Assembly: GCA_030018505.1 (NCBI GenBank)
Contig: JASEHO010000005.1
Coordinates: 18,351-28,233, forward strand
Reading direction: 5' to 3'
Origin: a bacterium
GTDB lineage: Bacteria > UBA9089 > UBA9088 > JAGUXG01
DNA length: 9,883 bases
Positions within the stretch are counted from its first letter, which is position 1; every line of letters begins with the position of its first letter. The notes under the pieces were generated by a model. That model was not told where the DNA came from, did no database searches, and was given only the letters and a program-made list of their open reading frames with translations. The position numbers were made by a program, and so were the translations under genes. Positions 1 through 6,745 of the stretch are shown here, piece after piece.

Positions 1-46
1 CTAAACTCAATGCCGTCTCAATAGCGTTTTCTATTTTTGTCTTCAT
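1..46 (-). CDS. 5' end of an unidentified gene downstream of lpxC/fabZ
   Basis: Only the first 15 codons are inside the window (MKTKIENAIETALSL, then the edge). The ATG overlaps the TGA stop of lpxC/fabZ in the arrangement ATGA, so it is most likely translated by coupling from the same mRNA. Its ribosome site would lie within the last lpxC/fabZ codons. In many Gram-negative bacteria lpxA follows fabZ, but these residues do not look like the usual LpxA start, so I assign no function. Confidence 0.55.
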   Translation of the reverse strand, partial: MKTKIENAIETALSL

Positions 47-1326
47 CTTTCTGCCACAGAAAAGAGAAGGGTTGCCTCAGCCACCAAATCCTCTCCAACA
101 TAAGCCTTTCCCTCACAAACCCCTACCTTCTTTTTTATCTTTACCGGAATAATCTCTAATTTAAGCTGGTCCCCAGGGGTTACAGGCTTTCTGAATCTAA
201 CCTTGTCCAGACCAGCAAAATAGACAAGTTTGCCCCTGTTCTCTGGCTCAGATAGAACAAGGACACCAGCTACTTGAGCCATAGCCTCTATAATCAGGAC
301 ACCCGGCATAACAGGATGTCCTGGAAAATGACCACAGAAGAACTCCTCGTTTATACTAACATTCTTTAGTCCGATAGCCTTCTTTCCCTTCTCCATCTCA
401 AGGATTCTATCCACCAACAGGAATGGATACCTATGGGGAAGAATACCTAAAATATTCTTGGCATCAATCATCTTTTCTCCTCCTTCTATCTTGATTCTTC
501 TATCCTTATTCTTTATTCTCTCAGCAAGCATATTTGCCAATCTGATATTCATAGAATGTCCTGAGCAATAAGCGGCAATCTCTCCTTTCAAAGGGTATCC
601 CAAAAGAGAAAGGTCTCCTAAGAGGTCAAGAATCTTGTGTCTGGCCAGCTCATCAGGAAACCTCAAAGCCTCTTTGTTTATAATGCCATTAGTGTCAATG
701 ACAATAGCATTCTCCAAAGAACCGCCTTTAGCCAGCCCTCTTTTCCTCAATTCCTCAACCTCATCTAAGAAACCAAAGGTTCTGGCAGGGGCTATCTCTT
801 CTATAAACCTTTTTTCATTCATCTCAAAGCTCGTTGATTCTGTTCCTATCATTGGATGATCAAATGAAATGGTATAGGTTATCTTAAACTTCTCTGAAGG
901 TAAAAGAACCAAAGACCTTTTCTTTTCTTCAATTCTAATAGTATCCTCTATGGTCAAAACCTTTTGCCACTCTTCTTGCTCCTCTATCCCAATAGAGCGG
1001 ATAAGCTCAACAAAGCCTAAAGCGCTGCCATCTAAGATTGGTGGCTCCTCGCCATCTAATTCTATTATCAGGTTGGATATAGAAAAGCAAGCCAGAGCCG
1101 CCAGGAGGTGTTCTATTGTCCGCACCCGAACACGGCCTTTTTCAAGAATAATCTCCCTATCAGCAGAGACAACATATTCAAGTTTTGCTGGAATCTTCGT
1201 CGAACCCCTGACAAATTGGATACCATAATCAATGGAAGCGGGTTTCAAGACCATTCTTACCATTTCCCCTGTCTGAAGCCCTATTCCCTCTATACTAATC
1301 TCTTTCTTTATTGTTCTCTGTTTCAT
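43..1326 (-). CDS. lpxC/fabZ: Bifunctional UDP-3-O-acyl-N-acetylglucosamine deacetylase / 3-hydroxyacyl-ACP dehydratase (LpxC-FabZ fusion)
   Basis: A 427-aa cytoplasmic fusion. The N-terminal part (about 1-275) is LpxC, the zinc deacetylase that commits UDP-acyl-GlcNAc to lipid A synthesis. The zinc ligands and active site are visible: E72-H73 in TIEHLLAAL, H230, K231, D234 and D238 in HKILDLLGD, and H257 in SGHSMN. The C-terminal part (about 286-427) is FabZ, the hotdog-fold dehydratase of fatty acid elongation, with LPHRYPFLLVDRI (296-308), catalytic H333 in GHFPGHPVMPGV and E347 in IIEAMAQ. LpxC-FabZ fusions are known, for example in Bacteroidetes. The linker here is only about ten residues and contains a full ribosome site followed by M286, so a separate FabZ may also be made. 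The start ATG has only a weak upstream purine stretch. A 173-base gap holding a repeat separates it from lon, and the next gene overlaps its stop. Both catalytic sets are intact. Confidence 0.95.
   Translation of the reverse strand: MKQRTIKKEISIEGIGLQTGEMVRMVLKPASIDYGIQFVRGSTKIPAKLEYVVSADREIILEKGRVRVRTIEHLLAALACFSISNLIIELDGEEPPILDGSALGFVELIRSIGIEEQEEWQKVLTIEDTIRIEEKKRSLVLLPSEKFKITYTISFDHPMIGTESTSFEMNEKRFIEEIAPARTFGFLDEVEELRKRGLAKGGSLENAIVIDTNGIINKEALRFPDELARHKILDLLGDLSLLGYPLKGEIAAYCSGHSMNIRLANMLAERIKNKDRRIKIEGGEKMIDAKNILGILPHRYPFLLVDRILEMEKGKKAIGLKNVSINEEFFCGHFPGHPVMPGVLIIEAMAQVAGVLVLSEPENRGKLVYFAGLDKVRFRKPVTPGDQLKLEIIPVKIKKKVGVCEGKAYVGEDLVAEATLLFSVAER
469..484 (-). promoter_or_regulatory. 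Internal ribosome site and ATG at the LpxC/FabZ junction
   Basis: On the minus strand AGGAGG (479-484) stands 7 bases before an in-frame ATG at 469-471, which is codon 286 of the fusion and the natural first residue of a stand-alone FabZ (MIDAKNILGILPHRYPF). This is a better initiation signal than the one before the fusion's own start. It suggests a second, FabZ-only product of about 142 residues. The Shine-Dalgarno also encodes the linker residues EGGE, so coding chance is an alternative. Confidence 0.55.
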
Positions 1327-1353
1327 TAGCTTTCTTTATATAACAATCTAATA

Positions 1354-1446
1354 TTAAGCCAATTCTCGTAATAATCTCTTATATTCATGATGAGTGCCAA
1401 TCCAAAACCAGATTAGAAAATAATAGAAAATAGGGACAGTTACCAT
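1354..1446 (-). pseudogene. Probable 3' relic of a RelE/HigB-like toxin gene
   Basis: A minus-strand frame ends in FWIGTHHEYKRLLREL followed by A and a TAA stop. This resembles the C-terminal end of RelE/HigB-type toxins, where a W-I-G-T-H-x-E-Y segment sits near the terminus. The frame can be followed back about 30 codons to an ATG at 1444-1446, but the upstream part (VTVPIFYYFLIW) is just the inverted-repeat arm and AT-rich sequence. No toxin body or antitoxin is present. The likely reading is a toxin gene whose front was removed when the repeat element arrived or rearranged. The family call comes from memory of the motif and is tentative. Confidence 0.4.
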
Positions 1447-1504
1447 TTTATTCTTTCTTTAATCAATGGATTAGAAATAGGTTACTGTCCCCTATTCCCC
1501 TATT
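1429..1504. repeat. Imperfect inverted repeat (REP/MITE-like) overlapping the end of lon
   Basis: The left arm AATAGGGACAGTTACC (1429-1444) pairs with the right arm GGTTACTGTCCCCTATT (1480-1496), with one bulged base and one mismatch around a 35-base AT-rich loop. CCCCTATT is then repeated in tandem (1489-1496 and 1497-1504), and the second copy contains the lon stop codon (1500-1502). Such GGGACAGT arms resemble dispersed palindromes often seen with Y1/IS200-like (RAYT) transposases, though none is encoded here. On the minus strand the hairpin follows the lon stop and is followed by a T-rich run, so it may also weaken or end transcription before lpxC. Confidence 0.7.
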
Positions 1505-3782
1505 GACTGCCTACTTTTATCAGCCCTATCTCTTTTATCACCTCATCCATGTCAGAGAGAGCAAGGATTGAAAGCCTCTTTCTCACATTCTTTGGGATGT
1601 CCAAAATATCCCTCTCATTCTCCTTTGGAATGATAACCTTTGATACGCCAGCTCTGTGTGCGGCAAGAACCTTTTCTTTTATTCCACTTACTGGCAGGAT
1701 TTGACCTGTCAATGTAATCTCGCCAGTCATAGCCACGCCATTTTTGATAGGGATATTTGTCAGGGATGAGACCATAGTTGCCACCATAGCTACACCTGCA
1801 GATGGACCATCCTTTGGAATAGCCCCTTCTGGAATATGGATATGGAGGTCATACCTTTTATCAAAGTCGCTTTGTAGTGATAGCCTTTCAGCCTTTGACC
1901 TGATGTAGGAAAGCCCTGTCTCTGCCTGTTCTTTTATTATATCTCCCAATTTTCCTGTGAGATATAGCTTTCCGCTGCCAGGCAAAGTTACCACCTCACA
2001 GACCAAAACCTCTCCTCCCATCTCTGTATAGGCAAGCAGATAAGAGACCCCAGGCAGATTTGCCGAGCCAATAGATTTTTCTTTATAGGATGGACACCCA
2101 AGATACTTAGTTAGATTCTTGACTGTTATCTGCGATTTATCCTTATTCCCTTCTACCACCTCTTTTGCCACCTTTTGGCATATCTTGGTAAGCTCCTTCT
2201 CCGCTCCCCTTACACCTGCCTCTTTGGTATAGCAAGATATAACCCTTTTTATCGCCCTGTCAGATACCTTTAGGTGTGGCAATCCAGAGCCAATAGTTGT
2301 TTTTGGAATCAAGAACTTTTTAGCAATTCGGAGCTTCTCCTCTTCAGTATAAGACGGAAACTCTATTATCTCCATTCTGTCTAAGAGGCTAGAGGGTATA
2401 GAATGAAGGGTATTGGCTGTGGTGATAAAGAGGAGATCTGAAAGGTCAAAGGGAATATCTATATAGTGGTCCAAAAAGCGTGAATTATGTTCAGGGTCAA
2501 GGAGCTCCAAGAAAGAAGATAAGAGATAAGGGCTTACCTTATCAATCTCATCCAAAAGAAAGACTGGATTCTTGGACTGCATCCTTCTTATCATTTGAAG
2601 GATCTTTCCTGGCATAGCCGCTACATAGGTCATTCTATGCCCCTTTATCTCTGATTCATCCTTGAGTCCTCCCAATGAAAATCTCGTAAATTCCCTTCCA
2701 AGCGCCTTAGCTATGGACTGAGCCACAGAGCTCTTCCCTACCCCTGGTGGACCAACAAAACAGAGAATAGAACCAGGAAGCCTTCCGGCAAGTTTACTTA
2801 CAGCTAAAAATTCAAGAACCCTCTCCTTTACCTTAAAAAGCCCAAGATGATTCTCCTCTAATATCCTTTTTGCTTCAGCTATGTCTATCTTCTCAGAGTT
2901 TTTCTTATTCCAGGGGAGGCTGATGAGCCAGTCTATGTAGTTTCTGATGATAGCCCTTTCAGCCATCGTTTCTGGCATCTTTCTGAGACGACAAAGTTCT
3001 CTTTCTGCTTTCTCTTTTGCCTCTTTTGGTAATTCTGCCCTTTCTATCTCAGCGAGAATCTCTTCTGTTTCATCATAATCTTCTTTTCCCAATTCATCTT
3101 GAATGGCTTTTATCTTTTCGCTGAGGAGATACTCTTTTTTGGTCTTTTCCATCTGCTTTGCCACTTTCTGCTGAATTTCTTTCTCTAATTTTAACATCTC
3201 TATTTCAGAGGAGAGAATAAAGGAGAGTGCTGTGAGCCTCTTTTCTGGTTCTGCTTCTGTGAAGAGCTTCTCTTTCTTCTCTAAGGAGATTTGAAGGCAG
3301 GAGGCGACCTGGTCTGAGAATTGGTCAGGCTCCTGTATCTCTAAAATATCATTCACATTAAGAACATCTCCTTTAAGCTTAGCATATTCTGCAAAATCCT
3401 TGCTTACATATCGGATAAGAGCCTCTGCTTTCTTTGTCTTTTTGGAATGAAATTTCAGTCTTTTACTACTACAGGAGAAGAAGGGATCTTTCTTTATATT
3501 ACTTAATTTTGCCCTGTAAAGCCCTTCTAAGAGAACCTTTACCTTTCCATCAGGAAGTTTCAGAACTTGAAGGATTTCAGCCACAGTGCCTAAGGGATAT
3601 AGGTCTTCTTCCTCTGGTTCCTCTGCATCTTGGTTTTTTTGGCAGGTGGCAACAATCAGCTTGTCTTTGGCTACTGCCTTTTCTAAGGAAGAGATAGATT
3701 TTTTGCGTCCAACAAATAAAGGGACGACCATATAAGGAAAGAGAAATGTTTTTCGTAAGGGAAGAAGAGGGATGTTTTTCAT
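1500..3782 (-). CDS. lon: ATP-dependent Lon protease (LonA type)
   Basis: A 760-aa cytoplasmic AAA+ serine protease that degrades misfolded and short-lived regulatory proteins. Order of domains: substrate-binding N domain (about 1-195, opening IPLLPLRKTFLFPYMVVPLFV); a helical/coiled region with YLLSEKIKAIQDELG (218-232); an AAA+ module with Walker A GPPGVGKS (344-351), Walker B VFLLDE (407-412), sensor-1 TTAN (454-457) and arginine finger near R469; then the protease domain with the Ser-Lys dyad S661 in KDGPSAG and K704 in KEKVLAAHRAG. The 43-residue dyad spacing equals that of E. coli Lon. Length is slightly below the usual 775-820. The ATG is supported by the family start. The nearest GGAGG lies 16 bases upstream inside the queE terminus, so expression probably relies on coupling. 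The stop lies in a repeat. Confidence 0.97.
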   Translation of the reverse strand: MKNIPLLPLRKTFLFPYMVVPLFVGRKKSISSLEKAVAKDKLIVATCQKNQDAEEPEEEDLYPLGTVAEILQVLKLPDGKVKVLLEGLYRAKLSNIKKDPFFSCSSKRLKFHSKKTKKAEALIRYVSKDFAEYAKLKGDVLNVNDILEIQEPDQFSDQVASCLQISLEKKEKLFTEAEPEKRLTALSFILSSEIEMLKLEKEIQQKVAKQMEKTKKEYLLSEKIKAIQDELGKEDYDETEEILAEIERAELPKEAKEKAERELCRLRKMPETMAERAIIRNYIDWLISLPWNKKNSEKIDIAEAKRILEENHLGLFKVKERVLEFLAVSKLAGRLPGSILCFVGPPGVGKSSVAQSIAKALGREFTRFSLGGLKDESEIKGHRMTYVAAMPGKILQMIRRMQSKNPVFLLDEIDKVSPYLLSSFLELLDPEHNSRFLDHYIDIPFDLSDLLFITTANTLHSIPSSLLDRMEIIEFPSYTEEEKLRIAKKFLIPKTTIGSGLPHLKVSDRAIKRVISCYTKEAGVRGAEKELTKICQKVAKEVVEGNKDKSQITVKNLTKYLGCPSYKEKSIGSANLPGVSYLLAYTEMGGEVLVCEVVTLPGSGKLYLTGKLGDIIKEQAETGLSYIRSKAERLSLQSDFDKRYDLHIHIPEGAIPKDGPSAGVAMVATMVSSLTNIPIKNGVAMTGEITLTGQILPVSGIKEKVLAAHRAGVSKVIIPKENERDILDIPKNVRKRLSILALSDMDEVIKEIGLIKVGSQ

Positions 3783-3795
3783 AATTTGGACTTAC

Positions 3796-4476
3796 TTACC
3801 TCCAACCCATTATCTTATGCATCTGAGGGATAATACGGACATCAGAGAGATGAGATAAGGCTATATCCTGAAGCTCGAGAAGAAGAGCAAGAGGCATATT
3901 TGTATCTGCGGGCTGGATGACAAGAGGAATCTTTGGGTCTATATTGCTTATCAGCTTTCCTGCATAGGCCAGCTCATCTTTATCTATTTTTTCTCCTACT
4001 ACAATCTTTGCAAAGCACTTCTGACAGAGCTTGAGGAATTCACTGTGTTCTTTCCAAAAGGGTTTTTCCCCTGTTACAGATGAAAGTTTAATGTCCATAG
4101 CCACCATATCTATTGCATCTGCTATACCAGAAAAGAGATGCGGCAAGGTTCCATTTGTCTCTAAATATATGATCCATTCTTTAGAAGATAAGAATTCTTT
4201 GATAAAATCAACAGAGAGTAAAGGCTCACCGCCTGTGAGGGAGATTGAATGAAAATCTTTTCCCTTGAGCGCAGAAATGAGCCTATCTACTGAAACTGGA
4301 TTTTCTATATCACGAGAAAAGAGATGGCAGGTTTTGCTTTCTACTTGAGCATACTCTGTATCACAGAACCTACACATCAGATTACATCCAGAAAACCTGA
4401 CAAATGCCTGCTTTCTCCCAAGCCAAAGACCCTCTCCCTGAATAGAAGAAAAGACCTCATAAATATTCGCTGTCAC
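3796..4476 (-). CDS. queE: 7-carboxy-7-deazaguanine synthase (radical SAM)
   Basis: A 226-aa radical SAM enzyme that converts 6-carboxy-tetrahydropterin to 7-carboxy-7-deazaguanine in the preQ0/queuosine tRNA-modification pathway. Visible features: the opening YEVFSSIQGEG typical of QueE, the cluster motif C31-x3-C35-x2-C38 in GCNLMCRFCDT, the SAM-binding TGGEP at 81-85, MDIK at 127-130, and the C-terminal IPQMHKIMGWR (216-226) that matches the QueE ending. The start is GTG (4474-4476), 20 bases inside the 3' end of metF, with only a weak upstream AAGGC, so coupling to metF translation is likely. Other queuosine genes are not in the window. A related activating enzyme is a less likely alternative. 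Confidence 0.9.
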   Translation of the reverse strand: MTANIYEVFSSIQGEGLWLGRKQAFVRFSGCNLMCRFCDTEYAQVESKTCHLFSRDIENPVSVDRLISALKGKDFHSISLTGGEPLLSVDFIKEFLSSKEWIIYLETNGTLPHLFSGIADAIDMVAMDIKLSSVTGEKPFWKEHSEFLKLCQKCFAKIVVGEKIDKDELAYAGKLISNIDPKIPLVIQPADTNMPLALLLELQDIALSHLSDVRIIPQMHKIMGWR

Positions 4477-5398
4477 TTGCTTTTGTTTGCCTTTTTAATA
4501 AGCCAGCCTTCTCTACAATAACAGGCACAGCCTCCTCCCATTCTATAGCCATAATATGGACACCAGCAACACCCTCAATCTTTTTCAATCTTTCTATAGC
4601 CTCAACTGTTATCTTTATCCCTTCTTCTTTGGGATTCGTCGCTTCTTTTACCCTATTCATCAATTCTTCTGGCACATTTACGCCTGCAACATTATTATTC
4701 ATATATTTAGCCATACCAAAAGACTTTAGCGGTATTAAACCAACTAAAAGATGGGTCTTCTTATGAAGCTCCATCTGCCTTACCTCCTTCATCCACCCCT
4801 CAAATCTATTTAGATCATAGATAGCCTGGGTCTGAATAAAGTCTGCGCCTGCTTCTATCTTCTTCTTGAGCCTGAAGATCCTAATCTCAATTGGGTCAGA
4901 AAATGGAGACTCAGCCGCGCCAATGAACATCTTAGGTTCTGCCTCCTTAATCTCTTCGCCAGAGATAAATTTCTTATCATCCCTTAAGCCTTTGACTGCT
5001 GAGACAAGCTGAATTGAGTCAAGGTCAAAAACATTCTTTGCCTGCGGGTGGTTGCCGAACTTCTGGTGATCTCCTGTCAGGCAGAGGATATTCCTTATTC
5101 CTAAAGCATACGCACCCAAAATATCAGACTGCATAGCAATCCTATTTCTGTCCCTGGTAACCATTTGCATAATCGGCTCCAGGCCCAAAGAGACCAGAAT
5201 AGAGGATGCGGATATGGAGCTCATCCTAACAATAGCTGTCTGGTTGTCAGTAACATTGACTGCATCAACAAATCCCTTAAGGATTCCAGCCTTCTTTTCA
5301 ATCACAGCTCTATCCGCATTCTTCGGGGGACCAAGCTCAGCAGTTACAGCAAATTTTCCATTAGATAATAGTTTCTCTAAATTGCTTCCTGATCTCAT
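4457..5398 (-). CDS. metF: Methylenetetrahydrofolate reductase catalytic subunit
   Basis: A 313-aa FAD-dependent TIM-barrel enzyme that reduces 5,10-methylene-THF to 5-methyl-THF, the last step of the methyl branch of the Wood-Ljungdahl pathway. Visible: VTAELGPPK (18-26) with catalytic-type E21, TRDRNR (81-86), LCLTGDH with D110 corresponding to the conserved LxGD, GADFIQTQ (184-191), and a C-terminal GVHIMAIEW (279-287). Length is close to the E. coli enzyme (296). The start ATG shares a base with the metV stop (TAATG), and AGGAGG lies 7 bases upstream at 5406-5411. Direct pairing with metV and the nearby mvhD indicate the acetogen-type, multi-subunit enzyme, which takes electrons through MetV, and not the simple NADH-dependent form. 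Confidence 0.93.
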   Translation of the reverse strand: MRSGSNLEKLLSNGKFAVTAELGPPKNADRAVIEKKAGILKGFVDAVNVTDNQTAIVRMSSISASSILVSLGLEPIMQMVTRDRNRIAMQSDILGAYALGIRNILCLTGDHQKFGNHPQAKNVFDLDSIQLVSAVKGLRDDKKFISGEEIKEAEPKMFIGAAESPFSDPIEIRIFRLKKKIEAGADFIQTQAIYDLNRFEGWMKEVRQMELHKKTHLLVGLIPLKSFGMAKYMNNNVAGVNVPEELMNRVKEATNPKEEGIKITVEAIERLKKIEGVAGVHIMAIEWEEAVPVIVEKAGLLKRQTKASDSEYL

Positions 5399-6081
5399 TA
5401 TCTCTCCTCCTTGACCAAAGCCACATCCTCTCTTATTATCTTCCTTGGGCCGCCATCTCTGGCAAAGGACCAGTCCTTTGGTGGCTTTATCTCAGCTAAG
5501 CTCTCCAGCTTTCCCAAAATCTTGAGCCTATCGTAAATGAGTTGCCAGCCACAAGGGGTCTCTGGGTCAACCTCGCACTTACCATTATTTGAGCCTCCGC
5601 AGGGTCCATTCAAAAGGCTCTTTGAACAGCGAGCAATTGAGCAGATACCGCCAAACTTATGCAATCCACAATCTCCACAAGCCCCGCAGGTCTCTAACCA
5701 TACTCCATGTTGGTCTGGCAATCCAATAAACTTTGTATTTAAGGCTGGATAGACAGGGGTCTTTTCAAAGAATTGAGCCATAGCTTGAACACCTACACCA
5801 CAGCCCATTGAGAGGATAGCCTCTACTTCTAATACCGTATCCTTCAACTCCTTAATAAACTCCCATTCGCACTGACGCTGGATACAGGCTTCTGTAATCT
5901 CAATCTCTTTTCCATCAAGCCTTAAAGCCATCCGTAAGCAGGATGCCAATATTCCAGTCTCTTTCTCGCCTCCAGCCATACAGACCGTCACACAAGTGCC
6001 ACAACCCACAACCAATATCTTCTTGTAATCCGCTATCATAGCTCTTATTTGGGCAATAGGCTTTTGCTCTGCAACTATCAT
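5398..6081 (-). CDS. metV: Methylenetetrahydrofolate reductase iron-sulfur/zinc subunit MetV
   Basis: A 227-aa cysteine-rich partner of MetF that relays electrons to its flavin. The N-terminal half has CGTCVTVC (C27, C30, C34), with further cysteines at 48, 66, 71 and 94. The C-terminal half has the MetV signature: CGACGDCGL (C132, C135, C138), C147 and C152, LLNGPCGG (C161), GKCEV (C169) and C177 before WQLIYDRL. These would hold iron-sulfur clusters and zinc. Start ATG overlaps the preceding stop by four bases, and AGGAGG lies 7 bases upstream (6089-6094), the strongest site in this stretch. The metF start overlaps its TAA stop, which favours equal production of the two subunits. In acetogens the same pair occurs with RnfC2, HdrABC or MvhD partners. 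Confidence 0.93.
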   Translation of the reverse strand: MIVAEQKPIAQIRAMIADYKKILVVGCGTCVTVCMAGGEKETGILASCLRMALRLDGKEIEITEACIQRQCEWEFIKELKDTVLEVEAILSMGCGVGVQAMAQFFEKTPVYPALNTKFIGLPDQHGVWLETCGACGDCGLHKFGGICSIARCSKSLLNGPCGGSNNGKCEVDPETPCGWQLIYDRLKILGKLESLAEIKPPKDWSFARDGGPRKIIREDVALVKEER

Positions 6082-6554
6082 ATCTTTTCCTCCTTTTGCA
6101 TCTTCTTAAATTTTTCAAGAAACTGAACATCCACGCTATCTTTATATCTATCTGTTTTTTTTAGTTTAATCAGGTCGTCAATACAAGGGACATTGACAAA
6201 AAATCCAGTCTCATCTTTAATAACATTTCTATTTTTATATATCTCCTCAAATGAAATAGCCTCTCCTTCTTGATTGATTATCTTCTTGCAGCGAAAGACA
6301 TCGATAGTAATATCATTCTCCAACTTAAACATAAAGTACTGATGAAGTTTTTCCAGAGGTTTTGATGGAAAAAGGTCAAAGTTCTCCGCTACCTCTATGA
6401 ATTTTTTTTCGTTTTCTATCTCTCCGTCAATGTAAAGGTCATAATCAAATGTCTGAACCGGTATCCCATGGGCAATCATTGCCTGGCGACCTATGAGGAG
6501 ATACCTGATTTCAGCCTTATGGATGGCATCGATAAATTCAACTGGGTCTGTCAT
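6078..6554 (-). CDS. MNT-like nucleotidyltransferase, unknown target
   Basis: A 158-aa protein resembling minimal nucleotidyltransferases of the AbiEii/DUF6036-like group. The expected elements are present in order: YLLIGRQAMIAHG (18-30) in place of the usual GG-x-A nucleotide loop (the second glycine is R23), the metal-binding pair D37 and D39 in FDYDLYI, a third acidic residue D85 in ITIDVF, and a C-terminal DLIKLKKTDRYKDSVDVQFLE (127-147) typical of the family. Such proteins are often one half of toxin-antitoxin or HEPN-MNT pairs; others modify RNA or proteins. It overlaps both neighbours by four bases (ATGA), downstream of a 64-aa unknown and upstream of metV, so it is part of the methyl-branch operon. 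Start ATG has AAGGTGG upstream. Fold assignment is fair; the role is unknown. Confidence 0.75.
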   Translation of the reverse strand: MTDPVEFIDAIHKAEIRYLLIGRQAMIAHGIPVQTFDYDLYIDGEIENEKKFIEVAENFDLFPSKPLEKLHQYFMFKLENDITIDVFRCKKIINQEGEAISFEEIYKNRNVIKDETGFFVNVPCIDDLIKLKKTDRYKDSVDVQFLEKFKKMQKEEKI

Positions 6555-6745
6555 CTTTCTACCACCTTCATCTTGCTAAATTTGATTGCGGCCAGGGTAT
6601 GCATATAACCAATCTGTAACCTTTTCTTAACACCAAACTTAGACAGCCACTTGATTAGCCCCTCAATATGTTTCTCTTCGTCTTCTTGTGTTGGAGCATA
6701 AAGCACAGACTCTTCATCAGCCTTTTCCCATTCTTCATCTTTCAT
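6551..6745 (-). CDS. Small hypothetical protein, 64 aa, partner of the nucleotidyltransferase
   Basis: I do not recognise this family. It has an acidic N-terminal third (MKDEEWEKADEES, then EDEEKH) and a basic C-terminal half (KWLSKFGVKKRLQIGYMH, then KFSKMK). There is no signal peptide, membrane segment, cysteine cluster or clear helix-turn-helix. It is supported as a real gene by GAGGAG six bases before its ATG and by ATGA overlaps with mvhD upstream and the nucleotidyltransferase downstream. The tight pairing suggests a partner or antidote of the nucleotidyltransferase, which is inference only. Confidence 0.65.
   Translation of the reverse strand: MKDEEWEKADEESVLYAPTQEDEEKHIEGLIKWLSKFGVKKRLQIGYMHTLAAIKFSKMKVVER

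Noticed and set aside
635..1329. Several plus-strand open frames opposite lpxC
   Set aside because: They are antisense to clear LpxC coding sequence, have no ribosome sites and no recognisable motifs.
5915..6130. Alternative minus-strand frame across the metV start
   Set aside because: It overlaps metV and the nucleotidyltransferase out of frame, while both of those have family motifs and good starts.
6551..6745. R42-x6-H49 in the 64-aa protein as a HEPN RNase motif (HEPN-MNT toxin-antitoxin pair)
   Set aside because: HEPN domains are helical bundles of roughly 100 residues or more. At 64 aa the match is probably chance, so I did not name it a HEPN toxin.
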